Positions 25,449 through 32,494 of a stretch of DNA of 64,000 bases are shown in pieces. The DNA comes from JBJHBP01 sp050485645 (lineage in GTDB: Bacteria > Pseudomonadota > Gammaproteobacteria > Steroidobacterales > Rariloculaceae), in contig JBJHBT010000005.1 in the NCBI GenBank assembly GCA_050485645.1, forward strand, positions 62,001-126,000, read 5' to 3'. The notes beneath the pieces are model-generated. The model was not told the origin of the DNA. It saw nothing but the letters and a program-made list of their open reading frames with translations, and ran no database searches. A program made the translations under genes and the position numbers. The number at the start of each line of letters is the position of its first letter. Position 1 is the first letter of the stretch.

Positions 25449-26819
25449 ATGTCTGTCAGGCGGCCGGTCGTGAGCCGTCCGCTGGTTCTGGTCAACGCCC
25501 GCGTCGTGAACGACGGTGCGATCGTCGAAGCGGACGTGCGTGTCGAGGGCCGGCGCATCGCCCGGATCGGCGCACAGCTGCCCACGGACGGCGCTGAAGT
25601 GATCGATCTGGCCGGACGTCATCTGCTGCCTGGCCTCATCGACGACCAGGTGCATTTTCGTGACCCGGGCATGCCGCACAAAGCGACCATTGCCACGGAA
25701 TCGCGCGCGGCGCTGGCCGGCGGAGTCACCAGCTTCTTCGACATGCCCAATACCAGTCCGGCCACCGTCGATCTGGAGCAGCTGCGCGCCAAGCGTGAGA
25801 TCGCGGCGCGGACCAGTCACGCGAACTACGCGTTCTATCTCGGTGCCACCAACACCAACCTGGAGCAGATCCGTCGCGTTGGTCCGGATCTGGCCTGCGG
25901 CGTCAAGGTGTTCATGGGCGCATCAACCGGCAACATGCTGGTGGACGATCCGCAGGCGCTGGAAGGCATCTTCGCCGGAGCGTCGGTGCCGGTGGCCGTG
26001 CACTGCGAGGATACGCCGATGATCCTCGAGGCGGAGCGCAGCTATCGCGAACGTTTCGGGGAGGACGTGCCGATCGCCGCGCATCCACTGATCCGGTCGG
26101 CGGAGGCCTGTTTCAAGTCTTCGTCAATGGCGGTGGACCTGGCGAAGAAGCATGGTACGCAGTTACATGTGCTGCATCTCACCACGGCACGTGAGCTGGC
26201 GCTGTTCGAAGCGGGCCACGTTCGCGACAAACGCATCACGGTGGAAGCCTGCGTGCACCATCTGTGGTTCGACGAGACGTCGTATCCGATGCTGGGCACG
26301 CGCATCAAGTGCAATCCGGCAATCAAGCGGACGCAGGACCGGGATGCGCTGGTCGCGGCCGTGTGCAGCGGCGTGATCGATGTGATCGCCACCGACCATG
26401 CCCCCCATACGCTGGAGGAGAAGGCACGCTCCTACTTCCAGGCGCCTGCCGGCCTGCCGCTGGTGCAGCACCTGTTGCCAACTCTGCTGGAAATGCACCA
26501 CCGCGGTCAGTTCAGTCTCGAACTGATCGTCGAGAAGACCGCTCACAACCCGGCGCTGCGCTTCGGCGTGGTCGATCGCGGGTTCATCCGTGAAGGCTGT
26601 TATGCCGACCTGGTGGTGCTGGATCTGGATGGCCGCACTGAGGTGTCGGACGACAATGTGCTGTACCGCTGCGGCTGGTCACCGTTCGCCGGCGAGACTT
26701 TTCGCGGTTCGGTAAGCATGACGCTGCTCAATGGTGAAGTCGTGTTTCGTGACGGCGGGATCGTGGGTTCGCCGCGTGGCATGGCGCTGGAATTTGGCGG
26801 CGGCGGAGGGCTTCGCTGA
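25449..26819 (+). CDS. pyrC: dihydroorotase (class I-like amidohydrolase)
   Basis: 456 residues of the cyclic amidohydrolase fold, predicted to interconvert carbamoyl aspartate and dihydroorotate in pyrimidine synthesis. Seen are LPGLIDDQVHFRDPG (about 58-72), GGVTSFFDMPNT, the residue that becomes carbamylated in GVKVFMGAST, metal His residues in VAVHCED and LHVLHLTT, and the catalytic Asp in IATDHAPHTLEEK. The first metal motif reads QVH where most class I enzymes have HVH; I recall the same DDQVHFRxPG in a bacterial subfamily, so activity is not excluded. Start at 25449 is tentative, as a GTG at 25470 has a better placed AGGCGG. Confidence 0.88.
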   Translation: MSVRRPVVSRPLVLVNARVVNDGAIVEADVRVEGRRIARIGAQLPTDGAEVIDLAGRHLLPGLIDDQVHFRDPGMPHKATIATESRAALAGGVTSFFDMPNTSPATVDLEQLRAKREIAARTSHANYAFYLGATNTNLEQIRRVGPDLACGVKVFMGASTGNMLVDDPQALEGIFAGASVPVAVHCEDTPMILEAERSYRERFGEDVPIAAHPLIRSAEACFKSSSMAVDLAKKHGTQLHVLHLTTARELALFEAGHVRDKRITVEACVHHLWFDETSYPMLGTRIKCNPAIKRTQDRDALVAAVCSGVIDVIATDHAPHTLEEKARSYFQAPAGLPLVQHLLPTLLEMHHRGQFSLELIVEKTAHNPALRFGVVDRGFIREGCYADLVVLDLDGRTEVSDDNVLYRCGWSPFAGETFRGSVSMTLLNGEVVFRDGGIVGSPRGMALEFGGGGGLR

Positions 26820-26857
26820 GCCGGCCTGCCGCGGATGGGCGGGTAGAAAAAGAAGAT

Positions 26858-26937
26858 GGGGCTGGGGTTCGAACGTCCGTATTCTAACAATTGGCAGAAA
26901 TCGGTTCCGCTCCATGTGCCGGGATGACCCCAGCCCC
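26858..26937 (-). other. long-range inverted repeat; candidate structured 3' UTR or small RNA
   Basis: GGGGCTGGGGT (26858-26868) and its exact complement (26927-26937) close a 58-nt loop. On the minus strand the second arm is followed by a pyrimidine tract ATCTTCTTTTTC, like a terminator end. It lies downstream of the small secreted protein gene read leftward and downstream of pyrC read rightward. It does not fold as a tRNA: the apparent T-loop has no pairing T-stem. Two further hairpins stand beside it. I do not recognise the element. Confidence 0.45.
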
Positions 26938-26938
26938 A

Positions 26939-26956
26939 AAACAGGCCTCCCGGCCT
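26939..26956 (-). terminator. small hairpin with T-run on the minus strand
   Basis: On the minus strand AGGCC-GGGA-GGCCT (26956-26943) is followed by GTTTT. With the larger hairpin just upstream it could end transcription of the small secreted protein gene. Confidence 0.4.
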
Positions 26957-26961
26957 AGCCA

Positions 26962-26997
26962 GCAACCACCGGGAGGGGGGGGAGCACCGGTGGTTGC
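26962..26997. terminator. 11-bp stem hairpin with G-rich loop
   Basis: GCAACCACCGG (26962-26972) pairs perfectly with CCGGTGGTTGC (26987-26997) around a 14-nt loop containing a run of eight G. It sits 14 bp beyond the stop of the small secreted protein gene. No T-run follows it directly on either strand. Confidence 0.5.
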
Positions 26998-27011
26998 CAA
27001 TTCAACGTCGC

Positions 27012-27320
27012 TTAGCCGCGAGTTGAAACCTCGATCGTAGAAAGCTGCAGCTCTCGTGCCGGCTCGGCGTCGCTTACTGCGACATCCTTCGCTTCACTCA
27101 GTTCCCGAGTGAGTAGCTCCATGTACTCCTGTACGTGGGCCCGCATCTGCGCCTGCAGTTCTTCGCGCTGGGCGCGAATCTCGGCAAGCACTTCGGCACC
27201 GGAAACCACAACCACGTCGGCGGCTGCGGCCTGCTGTGTGCACAGGCCGATTGACAGACCGGCCAGTACGGCAAGCCGTGCTGCGTTTAGCGGGTGTCTC
27301 AGCAACCTGTAGGCGTTCAT
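27012..27320 (-). CDS. small secreted helical protein, probable target of the adjacent sigma-54 activator
   Basis: 102 residues; ATG at 27320 preceded by GGAG at 6 nt. Residues 1-34 form a signal peptide with a cleavage site after QQAAAA; the mature product of about 68 residues contains a long charged helix (SGAEVLAEIRAQREELQAQMRAHVQ-like heptads) and a Ser/Thr-rich end. No family is recognised. Its promoter region carries a near-consensus sigma-54 -24/-12 element, an IHF-like site and three palindromic repeats, all shared with the divergent PAS-PAS-AAA-Fis regulator. I infer that it is exported to the periplasm and made on demand; what it does is unknown. Confidence 0.75.
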   Translation of the reverse strand: MNAYRLLRHPLNAARLAVLAGLSIGLCTQQAAAADVVVVSGAEVLAEIRAQREELQAQMRAHVQEYMELLTRELSEAKDVAVSDAEPARELQLSTIEVSTRG

Positions 27321-27375
27321 ACGAAACTCCGATAAAATCAAATCAAGTCGCCCACATCGGGCTTGCCAGGTACTA

Positions 27376-27392
27376 TGCACCCGCCGTGCCAA
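27376..27392 (-). promoter_or_regulatory. sigma-54 (-24/-12) promoter of the small secreted protein gene
   Basis: Minus strand TTGGCACGGCGGGTGCA matches the sigma-54 consensus TTGGCACGN4TTGCW at every position but one (G for the first T of the -12 box). The GG and GC dinucleotides are exactly 10 bp apart. The predicted start near 27365 leaves a 45-nt leader ending in GGAG before the ATG at 27320. A sigma-54 activator gene lies directly opposite. Confidence 0.75.
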
Positions 27393-27402
27393 CTTTTTGA
27401 TT
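27390..27402 (-). promoter_or_regulatory. IHF consensus match next to the sigma-54 promoter
   Basis: Minus strand AATCAAAAAGTTG fits the IHF consensus WATCAAN4TTR completely. It overlaps the first three bases of the -24 box, closer to the promoter than most IHF sites, within an AT-rich stretch that also holds a 16-bp palindrome (27400-27415, ATTGTTT-AA-AAACAAT). DNA bending between activator and polymerase is the natural inference. Confidence 0.4.
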
Positions 27403-27436
27403 GTTTAAAAACAATGAGTTACAAAAATCGCCTGTT

Positions 27437-27489
27437 ACGGAAATCCGTTATTTCACGGATTTCCGTTTGACAAAGTCACGAATATCCGT
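27437..27489. promoter_or_regulatory. three 12-bp palindromic sites, candidate activator binding array
   Basis: ACGGAAATCCGT (27437-27448) and ACGGATTTCCGT (27455-27466) are near-perfect palindromes 18 bp apart; ACGAATATCCGT (27478-27489) is a third, slightly degenerate copy 23 bp on. Relative to the predicted sigma-54 start they centre at about -78, -96 and -119, the usual enhancer range. The last two also flank or overlap the -35/-10 region of the divergent activator gene, so the same protein could activate one gene and repress its own. Confidence 0.65.
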
Positions 27490-27494
27490 AATCT
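27467..27494 (+). promoter_or_regulatory. sigma-70 promoter of the sigma-54 activator gene, possibly leaderless
   Basis: TTGACA (27467-27472) and TAATCT (27489-27494) are 16 bp apart. Transcription would begin about 7 bp beyond the -10, which is the ATG at 27501 itself. No ribosome-binding site is visible before that ATG, consistent with a leaderless message. Confidence 0.55.
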
Positions 27495-27500
27495 AATCGC

Positions 27501-29312
27501 ATGTCGCTCGCCAATCGCTACCTGTGGCTGTTCCGGAAATCCCCGGCGCTGATCGTTTCACTGGACGAGGATGGCTATTTTCTTGATGCCAGTGATACCT
27601 GGCTGAGCCGCTTCGGCTATACGCGCGAGGAAATCGCCACGATGCGGCCGCAGGATCTGGCAAGCCCGGAATCCGCGAAGCGGATCGTCAATGAATACCT
27701 GCCGCTCCTGCGCCGCACCGGGCGCATGGAAAATCTGCCGGTGGACCTGCTGACACGAGACGGCGAGCGCGTTGAGTGCCTTGCCCGGGCCATCGTTGAG
27801 CGTGGTGATGACGGTGACTATCTGCGCACCGTTGCGGTGTACACCGAAGTGGGAGAGCAGGCGCGCCTGGAGCAGCACTACCGCGACCTGTATCGCGCAA
27901 CGCCCGCCATGCTGCATACAGTGGACAGCGAAGGGCGCATCGTCCATGTCAGCGACCGCTGGCTGAAGAAGCTCGGCTATGAACGCGACGAAGTGCTTGG
28001 CCGGCTGATTTCCGACTTTTGGACCGACGAACAGCGGCAGGCCATGGGCGCGAATGGACTCAGGGACGTGATCGCCCATGGCGAACTGGACAACGAACCG
28101 CGCACGCTGATGACCAGGTCCGGCGAAGTGATCGAGGTGGTGGCGTCGGCCGTGACGCATCGCGATCATCGTGGTCAACCCGCCGGGCTTCTGGTGGCGA
28201 TCAAGGATGTGACGGAAAGAAACCGCGCGGAAAGGCAGCTGCGCGCCGCGTTCGAGGAAAACGCCCGACTGCGCGAAGAGCTTGAGCGGGAGCGCGACTA
28301 CCTGCGCGAGGAAGTGCAGGTGTCGATGAATTTCGGCCGCATCATCGGTGAGAGCCCGTCGCTGAAAAAGATGCTGGTGCGCCTGGAGGCGGTGGCACAG
28401 ACTTCCGCCAGCGTGCTGATTCAGGGAGAGTCCGGCACCGGCAAGGAGCTGGTCGCGCATGTGATTCATGCGCGCAGTCCGCGCAGTTCCGGACCGCTGG
28501 TCAAGGTGAACTGTGCGTCGATTCCGCACGAACTGTTCGAGAGTGAGTTCTTCGGTCATGTCAAAGGCGCGTTCACCGGCGCGCATCGCGATCGCGTCGG
28601 GCGCTTCCAGCTGGCCGACGGTGGCACCATCTTTCTCGACGAGATTGGCGAGATCCCGATTTCGCTTCAGGCCAAGCTGCTGCGGGTGCTGCAGGAGAGC
28701 GAGTACGAGCGTGTCGGTGACGATGCGACGCACGCTGTCGATGTGCGCGTGATAGCCGCGACGAATCGTGATCTGGAGCGGCTGGTCGAAGAGGGCAACT
28801 TCCGCGAAGACCTCTACTACCGCCTGAGCGTCTTCCCGATCGAAGTGCCGCCACTGCGCGACCGGGGTGAGGACGTCGTGCAGATTGCCAGTCACTTTCT
28901 CGAGCGTATCTGCCTGGATTTCGGCCATCGGCCGCTGACCCTGTCGCGGCAGCAGGCGGCGCTTCTGAAACGCTACGACTGGCCCGGCAACGTGCGCGAG
29001 CTGAAAAACGTCATCGAACGCGCCGTCATCCTGTCGCGTGGCAAGGTGTTGCGCCTGGACCTGGCCATGACGGACATCCTCAATCCCGTGCGCGCGAGCG
29101 ACGCCGACGAAACCAGCAGCGGTCGTGCGGTGTTGACTGAGGCCGAACTGAGGGAGCTGGAGCGCGAGAACATGCTTGCCGCGTTGCGTATGAGCGACTG
29201 GCGCGTATCCGGGCCCGAAGGTGCAGCGCGAATGCTTGGTATAAAACCAACGACCTTCGCCGATCGGATGAAGAAATTCCGGCTCAGCCGCCCTCGTCAG
29301 AGCGTGGCCTGA
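27501..29312 (+). CDS. sigma-54-dependent activator with two PAS domains and Fis-type HTH
   Basis: 603 residues. Two PAS domains (about 9-125 and 128-245) act as sensors, a coiled coil (about 245-275) follows, then an AAA+ domain (about 282-515) with GESGTGKE Walker A, GAFTGA loop that contacts sigma-54, and GGTIFLDEIGE Walker B. The C-terminal helix-turn-helix is in EGAARMLGIKPTTFADRMKKF (about 570-592). There is no receiver domain, so the PAS domains should receive the signal directly; no Cys or His cluster indicates heme or iron-sulfur. The start at 27501 begins right where PAS1 needs to. It is divergent from a small secreted protein gene carrying a sigma-54 promoter, its likely target. 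Confidence 0.95.
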   Translation: MSLANRYLWLFRKSPALIVSLDEDGYFLDASDTWLSRFGYTREEIATMRPQDLASPESAKRIVNEYLPLLRRTGRMENLPVDLLTRDGERVECLARAIVERGDDGDYLRTVAVYTEVGEQARLEQHYRDLYRATPAMLHTVDSEGRIVHVSDRWLKKLGYERDEVLGRLISDFWTDEQRQAMGANGLRDVIAHGELDNEPRTLMTRSGEVIEVVASAVTHRDHRGQPAGLLVAIKDVTERNRAERQLRAAFEENARLREELERERDYLREEVQVSMNFGRIIGESPSLKKMLVRLEAVAQTSASVLIQGESGTGKELVAHVIHARSPRSSGPLVKVNCASIPHELFESEFFGHVKGAFTGAHRDRVGRFQLADGGTIFLDEIGEIPISLQAKLLRVLQESEYERVGDDATHAVDVRVIAATNRDLERLVEEGNFREDLYYRLSVFPIEVPPLRDRGEDVVQIASHFLERICLDFGHRPLTLSRQQAALLKRYDWPGNVRELKNVIERAVILSRGKVLRLDLAMTDILNPVRASDADETSSGRAVLTEAELRELERENMLAALRMSDWRVSGPEGAARMLGIKPTTFADRMKKFRLSRPRQSVA

Positions 29313-29342
29313 GGCGGCACCGGGCCGGCTTTTCTCAAAGGC

Positions 29343-29372
29343 TTGCGAGTGCTTCCGAGAATCTGCTATACG
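29343..29372 (+). promoter_or_regulatory. possible sigma-70 promoter upstream of the 133-residue protein gene
   Basis: TTGCGA (29343-29348) and TATACG (29367-29372) are 18 bp apart and about 80 bp before the ATG at 29454. The match is moderate and judged by eye. Confidence 0.35.
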
Positions 29373-29453
29373 TTGTTCATCTAAGCTTTCGTGACCGATA
29401 GTACCCGCCACCTTCTGCGACGTGCCACAACAGCAACAACAGAGGCAGTCTGA

Positions 29454-29855
29454 ATGACAACCGTCACCGAGCGCTTTGAAGGCGCGGTTTTCACCCTGGT
29501 CGGCGATGGGCCGGTCAAGCAGCGACTGGCCCAGGCCTACGCAGACCATCTGGCGGGTGTGCGCAGCGACGATCTCCCGGCACCGGTCAGCGAGGCGTTC
29601 TCCGATCTGAGGTCCGCGCTGGAACGCGTCGGCCCCTGTGGCAATGAAACCCGTGCCGAAGCCAGCGTCCGCAAGATGTCCTACCACGAGGCCGGTGTAC
29701 ACGCCGGCACGGTTTTCCGGATCTTTCGCGAACTGGCGCGGGTAACGGCCCGCGGTGAATCGGTGAAGGAGTCCCTCAGGGTTGTCGACAGCGTGGCGGA
29801 CCACGACCACGACCACGATGCCACGCCACGCTATCTCGCCGCCCGCAACGGTTGA
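29454..29855 (+). CDS. hypothetical soluble protein with His/Asp-rich tail
   Basis: 133 residues. ATG at 29454 has GAGG 8 nt upstream. The body is predicted helical (GPVKQRLAQAYADHL, AFSDLRSALERVG, AGTVFRIFRELARVT) with no membrane segment, and near the end is a metal-ligand-like HDHDHD run. I do not recognise a domain. It stands alone between the sigma-54 activator and a GAF-GGDEF-EAL protein. The stop codon lies inside a 15-bp direct repeat copied again 35 bp on. Codon use is like its neighbours, so expression is likely, function unknown. Confidence 0.7.
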   Translation: MTTVTERFEGAVFTLVGDGPVKQRLAQAYADHLAGVRSDDLPAPVSEAFSDLRSALERVGPCGNETRAEASVRKMSYHEAGVHAGTVFRIFRELARVTARGESVKESLRVVDSVADHDHDHDATPRYLAARNG

Positions 29856-29890
29856 GCCGTCCTTAGCGTTGAGCGGCCCGCAACGGTTGA
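29841..29890. repeat. 15-bp direct repeat, two copies
   Basis: GCCCGCAACGGTTGA occurs at 29841-29855, covering the stop codon of the upstream gene, and again at 29876-29890. The start-to-start distance is 35 bp. It looks like a small local duplication of the gene end. Confidence 0.7.
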
Positions 29891-29913
29891 AAACAAATCA
29901 GTCATAGGTTTCA

Positions 29914-29934
29914 GCAGGCCCCGCCGCGGCCTGC
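29914..29934 (+). terminator. GC hairpin after the 133-residue protein gene
   Basis: GCAGGCC-CCGCCGC-GGCCTGC is a perfect 7-bp stem with a 7-nt loop. There is no T-run, so it is a weak or Rho-assisted terminator at most. The rest of the gap to 30062 shows nothing else convincing. Confidence 0.4.
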
Positions 29935-30062
29935 TCCGGGCTGTGCGCCCCGGACCATCGGGCCTTCCGGGCTGAAGAAATCGATTTCGGGAACGTTGCG
30001 ACGGTTCGTGGCTGCGAACTGCATCACTTATCGGGCAGGGCTCCTGCGGCAGGATAGGCCTG

Positions 30063-32399
30063 ATGCAACCGCCTCGATCCGCACCCATGACCGACTCTCC
30101 ATCCGACGACAGGGGCCAGGCGCCGAATCCGACGTGGGATCGCTATGCCCCCTATGGCCGCCTCGTACGCATGCTGCTACCCAGCGCGACCACCACCGCA
30201 CTGTATGACAGCCGGGCAGAGCTGCTGTGGTGCTCCGACGACTGCGAGCGCCTTGATCTTCGCGAGCTGATCGAGGACCTTCGGTTGCGGTCCGACTCTG
30301 CCGCACAGTCGACCCTGTCGATGTCCGGCGGCGCCGATTCGCTGGCAAGCGGCGCGAGCGTTTTCGTCCAGCCCGTGCCGGGAGCTGACAACAGGCCCGC
30401 GGGCTGGATCATCGTCGAGCTGGCAGCCGGACGCTCCGGTACCGCGGCGCCATCACTGACCGCCAGCCTGCTGCAACCGGTGGCGCAGTGTCTGGCCAAC
30501 GCACAGGCCGTCGAAACCCGACATCCCGCTGGCGCCGATGGGGATGCCGATCACCCGGACGACACCCGCGGCGCTTCCGTGCGCGACGCGCAGGGCCTTG
30601 AGCTGCTGCTGGCCGTTGAAGGCGATTCCAGTGACGCGCCGAGCCTGGACAAACTGTTGCGACACTGCGTCGAGCGGCTGGACTGTGTCTGCGCAGCCAT
30701 CTCGATTCCTGATTTGGGCCTGTCGCTGGCGGCCCGGTCGACGCCATCCGATGGCGACGAACCCGTCATGGAAGCGACGCATCGTCACCTGCTCGCCTGG
30801 GCACAGCTGAACAATCGCCCGATGATGGTCAACAGCGTTGATTCATCAGGTGCCAACCCCGGGCAGAAAATTCTTGCCGTGCCGGTTCGCGACGGCGGTC
30901 AGCGCGTCAACGGCGTGATCGCCCTGTTTCGTTCGCCAATGGCGCGTGATTTCTCGATCGTCGAGCAACGCATTCTCGACGTGGTTGCACGCCGGGTACA
31001 GTCGGCGCTGGCGCACGAACACGATGCTCTGACCGGAGCCCTGTGCCGTAGGGAGTTCGAGCGCCGCGCCACGGCGCTGCTGCGTACAGCCGGTGACACG
31101 CCCCTGGCATTGCTGTTTCTGGATGTTGATCGCCTGCTCGCGGTCAACGACGCGTTCGGCCTGACGGCCGGCGACGAGGTACTGCAAAGAGTGTGCGGCG
31201 TCATCACCGCGCGCGTTTCGCGTCAGGATCCGGTGAGCCGCCTGTACGCCGACCGGTTCGCGGTGCTGCTCAACGACTGCCCACCGGACGCGGCGCATGA
31301 ACTGGCAGCGGAAATTGTTACCACGGTTGCCAGGTTGGGCTATGTGCACCAGGGTGAATCGGTTCCGCTGACTTTGAGCGCCGGGATAGCGGCTATCCGA
31401 CGCAACGAACCGGTTACGGCGGCCCTCGCCAGAGCGGAGCTGGCTTGCAAGCGGGCCAGGCAGGCTGGCGGCAATACCGTCAAGGTATTCGCCGACACTC
31501 CGGGACAGCAGAGCGCCGCGTTGCGCCGCGATCTGATCGCGCGCGAACTCGAACAGGCCTTCGCGGCGCGGCGATTCGAGCTCGTGGCGCAGCCGGTGGT
31601 GTCCCTGCTGTCCGGTGGACGACGCGGCCCGGGTGATGAAGTGCTGCTGCGCCTGCGCGAGTCGTCCGGCGCCCTGACTGCCGCCGATCGGTTCATTGCA
31701 GCGGCAACCAGCAGTGGCCTGATCGCCGCGCTGGACCGCTGGGTGCTGATGCGCGTGCTGTCCGCGCTTGAACATTGCGCCGGCAGGCCGGTCGATCGCG
31801 ACGCGCCGTGGCCATCCGAGCGACGCGTAATGCTCAACGTGTCTGCGCCGAGCCTGAATGGCGGTGGTTACGCCGAGTTCGTACTGGCCCAACTGGCGGC
31901 GCACGGACTGCCTCCGCAATGCTTCTGTCTGGAAATCAGCGAAGCGGTGGCGCTGGGCAACCTGCAGCGAGCCGAGCAGGTGATGCGGCCGCTGGCCGAA
32001 GCCGGATGCGCCATCGTGCTGGACAACTTCGGAACCAGCCTCAGTGGCCTGGTCCAGCTCGCGCGTCTGCCAGTCAGTGTCGTGAAGCTGGACGGCAACC
32101 TGGTTCGCTCCGTGATCTCCGAACGGGGCGCCCGCTCGGTGCTCATGGGTACCGCCAGCGCCCTGACTTCGCTGGGCATTACCGCGGTAGCCGAACAGGT
32201 GGAGACTCCGGCGATCGCCGAAGCACTGGTGGAACTGGGCGTGGAGTTCGGCCAGGGCTTCCATCTCGGCAAACCCGTGCCCCTCTCGTTGCGCCTGCAT
32301 GCCGACCGTGAAGCCGAACGCCTGGTGGATGGCGCCGCGCCACCAATGACCAACCCCGGGGTCGAGGTGCCCGCCGTCGGTCGCGCGGCCATGCTCTGA
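30063..32399 (+). CDS. GAF-GGDEF-EAL protein with degenerate catalytic motifs, likely c-di-GMP effector
   Basis: 778 residues, cytoplasmic. A variable N-terminus (1-180) precedes a GAF-like domain (about 195-320), a GGDEF domain (about 325-470) and an EAL domain (about 485-760). The GGDEF signature is YADRF, losing the catalytic Glu, so cyclase activity is improbable. The EAL signature reads EVL, and the DDFG metal motif is DNFG, while NVS, EISE, VKLD and AEQVE remain. This combination recalls FimX-type proteins, in which EVL replaces EAL and the domain binds but does not cleave c-di-GMP. A binding role is therefore likelier than hydrolysis. ATG at 30063 follows AGGA by about 8 nt. Confidence 0.9.
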   Translation: MQPPRSAPMTDSPSDDRGQAPNPTWDRYAPYGRLVRMLLPSATTTALYDSRAELLWCSDDCERLDLRELIEDLRLRSDSAAQSTLSMSGGADSLASGASVFVQPVPGADNRPAGWIIVELAAGRSGTAAPSLTASLLQPVAQCLANAQAVETRHPAGADGDADHPDDTRGASVRDAQGLELLLAVEGDSSDAPSLDKLLRHCVERLDCVCAAISIPDLGLSLAARSTPSDGDEPVMEATHRHLLAWAQLNNRPMMVNSVDSSGANPGQKILAVPVRDGGQRVNGVIALFRSPMARDFSIVEQRILDVVARRVQSALAHEHDALTGALCRREFERRATALLRTAGDTPLALLFLDVDRLLAVNDAFGLTAGDEVLQRVCGVITARVSRQDPVSRLYADRFAVLLNDCPPDAAHELAAEIVTTVARLGYVHQGESVPLTLSAGIAAIRRNEPVTAALARAELACKRARQAGGNTVKVFADTPGQQSAALRRDLIARELEQAFAARRFELVAQPVVSLLSGGRRGPGDEVLLRLRESSGALTAADRFIAAATSSGLIAALDRWVLMRVLSALEHCAGRPVDRDAPWPSERRVMLNVSAPSLNGGGYAEFVLAQLAAHGLPPQCFCLEISEAVALGNLQRAEQVMRPLAEAGCAIVLDNFGTSLSGLVQLARLPVSVVKLDGNLVRSVISERGARSVLMGTASALTSLGITAVAEQVETPAIAEALVELGVEFGQGFHLGKPVPLSLRLHADREAERLVDGAAPPMTNPGVEVPAVGRAAML

Positions 32400-32494
32400 G
32401 GCATCAACGGCGGCTCAAGGCGGCGCGCCGGCGGCATGGGCGGGCCTCCCGTCACCATCTGTCATTCCCCCCGGGGTTTGTGCACACTCTCGCC

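Noticed and set aside
26880..26937. Integron attC-like TTCTAACAATT
   Set aside because: There is no inverse-core GTTRRRY partner at the right distance, no integrase and no cassette array.
26856..26940. tRNA-like look of the minus strand (GGGGCTG ... GTTCGAAC ... CAGCCCC)
   Set aside because: Only the acceptor-like ends pair. The bases 5' of TTCGAAC do not pair with those after it, and no D-arm or anticodon arm can be drawn.
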